Origin: Axinella damicornis
Lineage: Eukaryota > Porifera > Demospongiae > Axinellida > Axinellidae
Assembly: GCA_963931865.1 (NCBI GenBank)
Contig: OZ007512.1
Coordinates: 1,011,951-1,075,950, forward strand
Reading direction: 5' to 3'
Length of the DNA: 64,000 nt
Position 1 is the first letter of the stretch. The number at the start of each line of letters is the position of its first letter. Below, piece by piece: positions 61,434-64,000 of the stretch. The notes under the pieces are model-generated. The model saw nothing but the letters and a program-made list of their open reading frames with translations. It searched no databases and was not told the DNA's origin. Made by a program: the position numbers and the translations under genes.

Positions 61434-62977
61434 CTCAGGATGGTATTGTGCTAGCGCACGAGCAAACATCATCTTGTACGAACACTGGCTCTGTATAGCT
61501 ACCCACGATTACTGCATGCCTCCAGACTTAATGCAACTGCATGCAATCAGCGTGTACAACAAACAGACAGCCATAAATTATATAGTGCACAACCTGCAGC
61601 TTAGTTGTTTTGTAGTATCTTGCGTATTAGAGCCTTATCAGCAAGTAGCTAGCTAAGCCAGTTTCTCTTCACAGTGCCATCTCAATATTGGTCCCACCTC
61701 ATTCCCAGGTCCACCGCAGCAAATGACTAGGACAATTATCATAATGGCCATGTAGCCAATGATAGATTCGACCTTACATCTTGTTGCCTGGAGAAACCTA
61801 ATCAAATTATTGAATGTGCATAACATTCTCAGGAATGGGTTGTTCCGGCTTAATGGTAGATCTATATATGGCACGGAATAGCTACATGTGTACTGATCAC
61901 ATAAATTTTCTCAGGAATGGTGAGCGCTGTGTAGAGAAAGGCCTTTCTCTACACAGTGCTCACTTGCAGATAAGGCTCGAACTACACATAATAAGTTACT
62001 ACAAATCAACTTAGCTGTCACTACAATGGTATACTCTCAAATTTTTTTTAAAAATCAGCATGCCATTTCTAAATGACATGTACAAGCACGAGGTCTGAGA
62101 CACTTAAAATTCAGTGCAGCCTTTGTTGCATGGTAGAAACGCCGCTTAGTCTTCTTTGGCCTGCGTTGCAAGAAAGCATCGGATATTCCAGGTGTATCAG
62201 AGCTGCAGAGCAAACAACAGAGGTTGTTAATCTGACCTACAAGTTGCTTTTGCAGTTCATTGGATTCCATCATGCGTTTAGATCGGAAACCTATGCAGCA
62301 AACTGGTGACAATATAATACAGTAGCTACTACAGCTGATAATTATAGCATGTTTTGAGACATTATCAGCACAAGGAACTTGCAATGCCACTTAATTGTAG
62401 CAAATATGCAGGTGGTATTGTATTTTCAATGGCAGCACTAAACACTGAAATAATTATGTGAAACGCAAATCAACAACCCAAAACACAGTAATGACATTGC
62501 TGTACACTGCTGTGGTATAATATGATGAGGTTCTGTTCGTGTATACATCAATAATGACACAATAAGCACGTACAGTGATGACTGTGAGACACAGGTATAT
62601 GGATCCGTTACATACTGACAACAGGTACACAGAGCCAGAGGCCAAAACAAATCGCAAAAAAATGCAACACTATACAAAATTTAGGCACTTGTGGGCCCAC
62701 ACAATGTGCCAGGGAAAAACCTCACCAATAAACAGTGAGGGGAAAACCCACTAATAATCTGGCTCCTAGCTAATTATAAACAGGATGCAAACATAGGCGG
62801 TGATATAAAGAGTGCAAAACTAAATTCCTACACACCCAAACAAACGATAAAGTTAGCAGTCACTTAAGTAAGAAATTAACACACAACATGTGAACCAAAT
62901 TTGTACAAAAAGTGATGATGAATTGTGCATGTCAATATTTAGCTAATCCAATTTTTCATGTTCAACGAGGCCCATGC

Positions 62978-64000
62978 TCATTTCTTCCTGCCAACCTCAC
63001 CGGAGGCCTCATTTGTTCGATCCTTTGTCCCGCCAATCTCACCGGAGGCATCAGGTGCTTGATCCTTTTGCTTATGTTCAAGTAATTCACTACCGTTTGT
63101 GCCTCCAAATTTGACTCCCAACTCTGGATTTGTGCTAACTGATAGTATAGCACGGACTACATCTTCTGAATTATCATGTCCAAAGTGTTCAATAGGTACT
63201 TCTCCATTGTCTCTCTGATCCGAATCTTTAATAACTTCTTCACTGACAAATGTTTGATTTGAATCTTCAGTGACTTCGGTAGGCCTATCTTTGTGACCAG
63301 CTGCATCTGTTGACCATGCAGAAAAGAACGTGGTTTAAGTAAAGCTCATATGTGGTGTAAACCAGCCATTGACTACTAATTTTTAGTTGCTTATAGCTAA
63401 CCATTAAATGCTATAGAACAGCAAGCTATAGTTACCCATGCATAGTATATAGCTATATGTACCTTTCTTCTGTTTGAAATTAGCCCTGAGGCTAGTTGCA
63501 AGGTTTTCCTCCTCACAGTTCTGAAGGGCTGTTACTAGAGCTGTAACTGTTGGCCACTCATGGTTAGGAGGAGCCCATTTCAACCACTGGTTTAGCATAT
63601 CACGAATGTACCCTGAGCCCCCTTCTGGAATGAGCATCGGTTTTTGCTCGATTACAGTGAGTTGATAGTACAGAAACCCAAGAGCCATTCCTAGTGTCTT
63701 CCACTTCGGAGTTGCAGGTTTCAATATTTGGAGAAGAACAAACAGATCTCGCTTTGTCAAGGCATCTAGTAAAATGTAATGAACAATGGAATTGTTATCC
63801 GTATGAAATTTTAATGACTGTGAACTTGTATGCATTGTGTGGCCGGGTTGTGTGAGGTATCTGGAAATGGTTAGAATGCTGATTCTCAAAACAGATGCAG
63901 TATTAATGAGCTATAGCAATATTATATAGTTGACTTTACCTTCTGGTACACTGTCCTTTGTGTCATCGTCACTATCGTCTCCAGTTTCACCACCATTTTC
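62978..64000 (-). CDS. Gene 4: 3' exons of another ANK/ROC-COR/Death-type gene (partial, runs off the right edge)
   Basis: Three exons are seen. From 63940 past the window edge: an acidic linker (ETGDDSDDDTKDSVPEG) ending GAAG|GTAAAG, homologous to the linker of gene 1. From 63463 to about 63860: a Death domain (WKTLGMALGFLYYQL, then YIRDMLNQWL) ending AAAG|GTACAT. Last exon 62978-63306: starts after CAACAG with matching phase, carries a tail homologous to gene 1 (NPELGVKFGGTN versus NRELGFNCGDTK) and two DASGEIG-type repeats, and stops at TGA 62978-62980. The phase between the first two exons does not match at the obvious acceptor (63860), so an exon or border is missed there. ANK and ROC-COR parts are expected beyond the edge but are not seen. 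Confidence 0.65.

Larger units (their letters stand above)
58604..62977. other. Downstream flank of gene 4, duplicated at 5026-10792
   Basis: From about 59343 on, the sequence aligns with the flank of gene 1, interrupted here by the hAT-like element and there by the TA-flanked element. Before 59343 no gene or repeat was recognised, except a GGGTTTAAATCCC box B-like motif near 58618. Minus-strand frames at 62055-62390 and 62438-62677 match those at 9908-10165 and 10279-10491. Confidence 0.6.

Overview
The window looks like nuclear DNA of an early-branching animal, most likely a demosponge resembling Amphimedon. This rests on spliced genes with short introns, metazoan Death domains joined to ankyrin (ANK) repeats and a ROC-COR GTPase module, AT-rich spacers full of TAGCTAGC runs, and many small inverted-repeat transposons. 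The species is an inference; no database was searched.

The main content is a minus-strand tandem cluster of four related genes or gene relics. All have the architecture ANK repeats - conserved hydrophobic insert - ROC GTPase - COR, with small acidic linker exons and Death-domain exons where the 3' part survives. Gene 1 (10793-21926) is intact: four exons with consistent splice phases give 3472 residues, with about 66 ANK repeats and two Death domains. Gene 2 (31754-35959) has only about 7 ANK repeats, a one-base frameshift in the ROC/COR junction and a broken Death domain. Gene 3 (48628-53960) has about 31 ANK repeats, an in-frame stop in the ROC domain, and its 3' end is replaced by a 4.6-kb minisatellite. 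Gene 4 (62978 to beyond the right edge) shows only its 3' exons, with a different Death domain but a tail homologous to that of gene 1. The domain order matches DAPK1 without its kinase, so these are probably cytoplasmic signalling or sensor proteins.

Other genes: a spliced 67-residue secreted-peptide gene with a TATA box (3059-3329 plus promoter), and a cysteine-rich multi-pass membrane protein (26798-28663, possible signal-peptide exon at 29366-29419) with a decayed fragment of a relative at 4645-4760.

The spacers are rich in mobile and repeated DNA. A 3.8-kb element with TA target duplications lies at 5091-8926. A hAT-like element with an 8-bp target duplication lies at 59808-61433. A Tc1/mariner-like relic lies at 56820-58603. 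There are several hairpin MITEs and a tRNA-like SINE head. Two arrays of the same 19-bp unit lie in opposite orientation (36823-37841 and 44021-48627) around a nearly perfect 2099-bp tandem duplication. Sequence downstream of gene 1 (about 5026-11600) and of gene 4 (about 59343-63306) is an old segmental duplication. Each copy serves as the empty site for the transposon inserted in the other.
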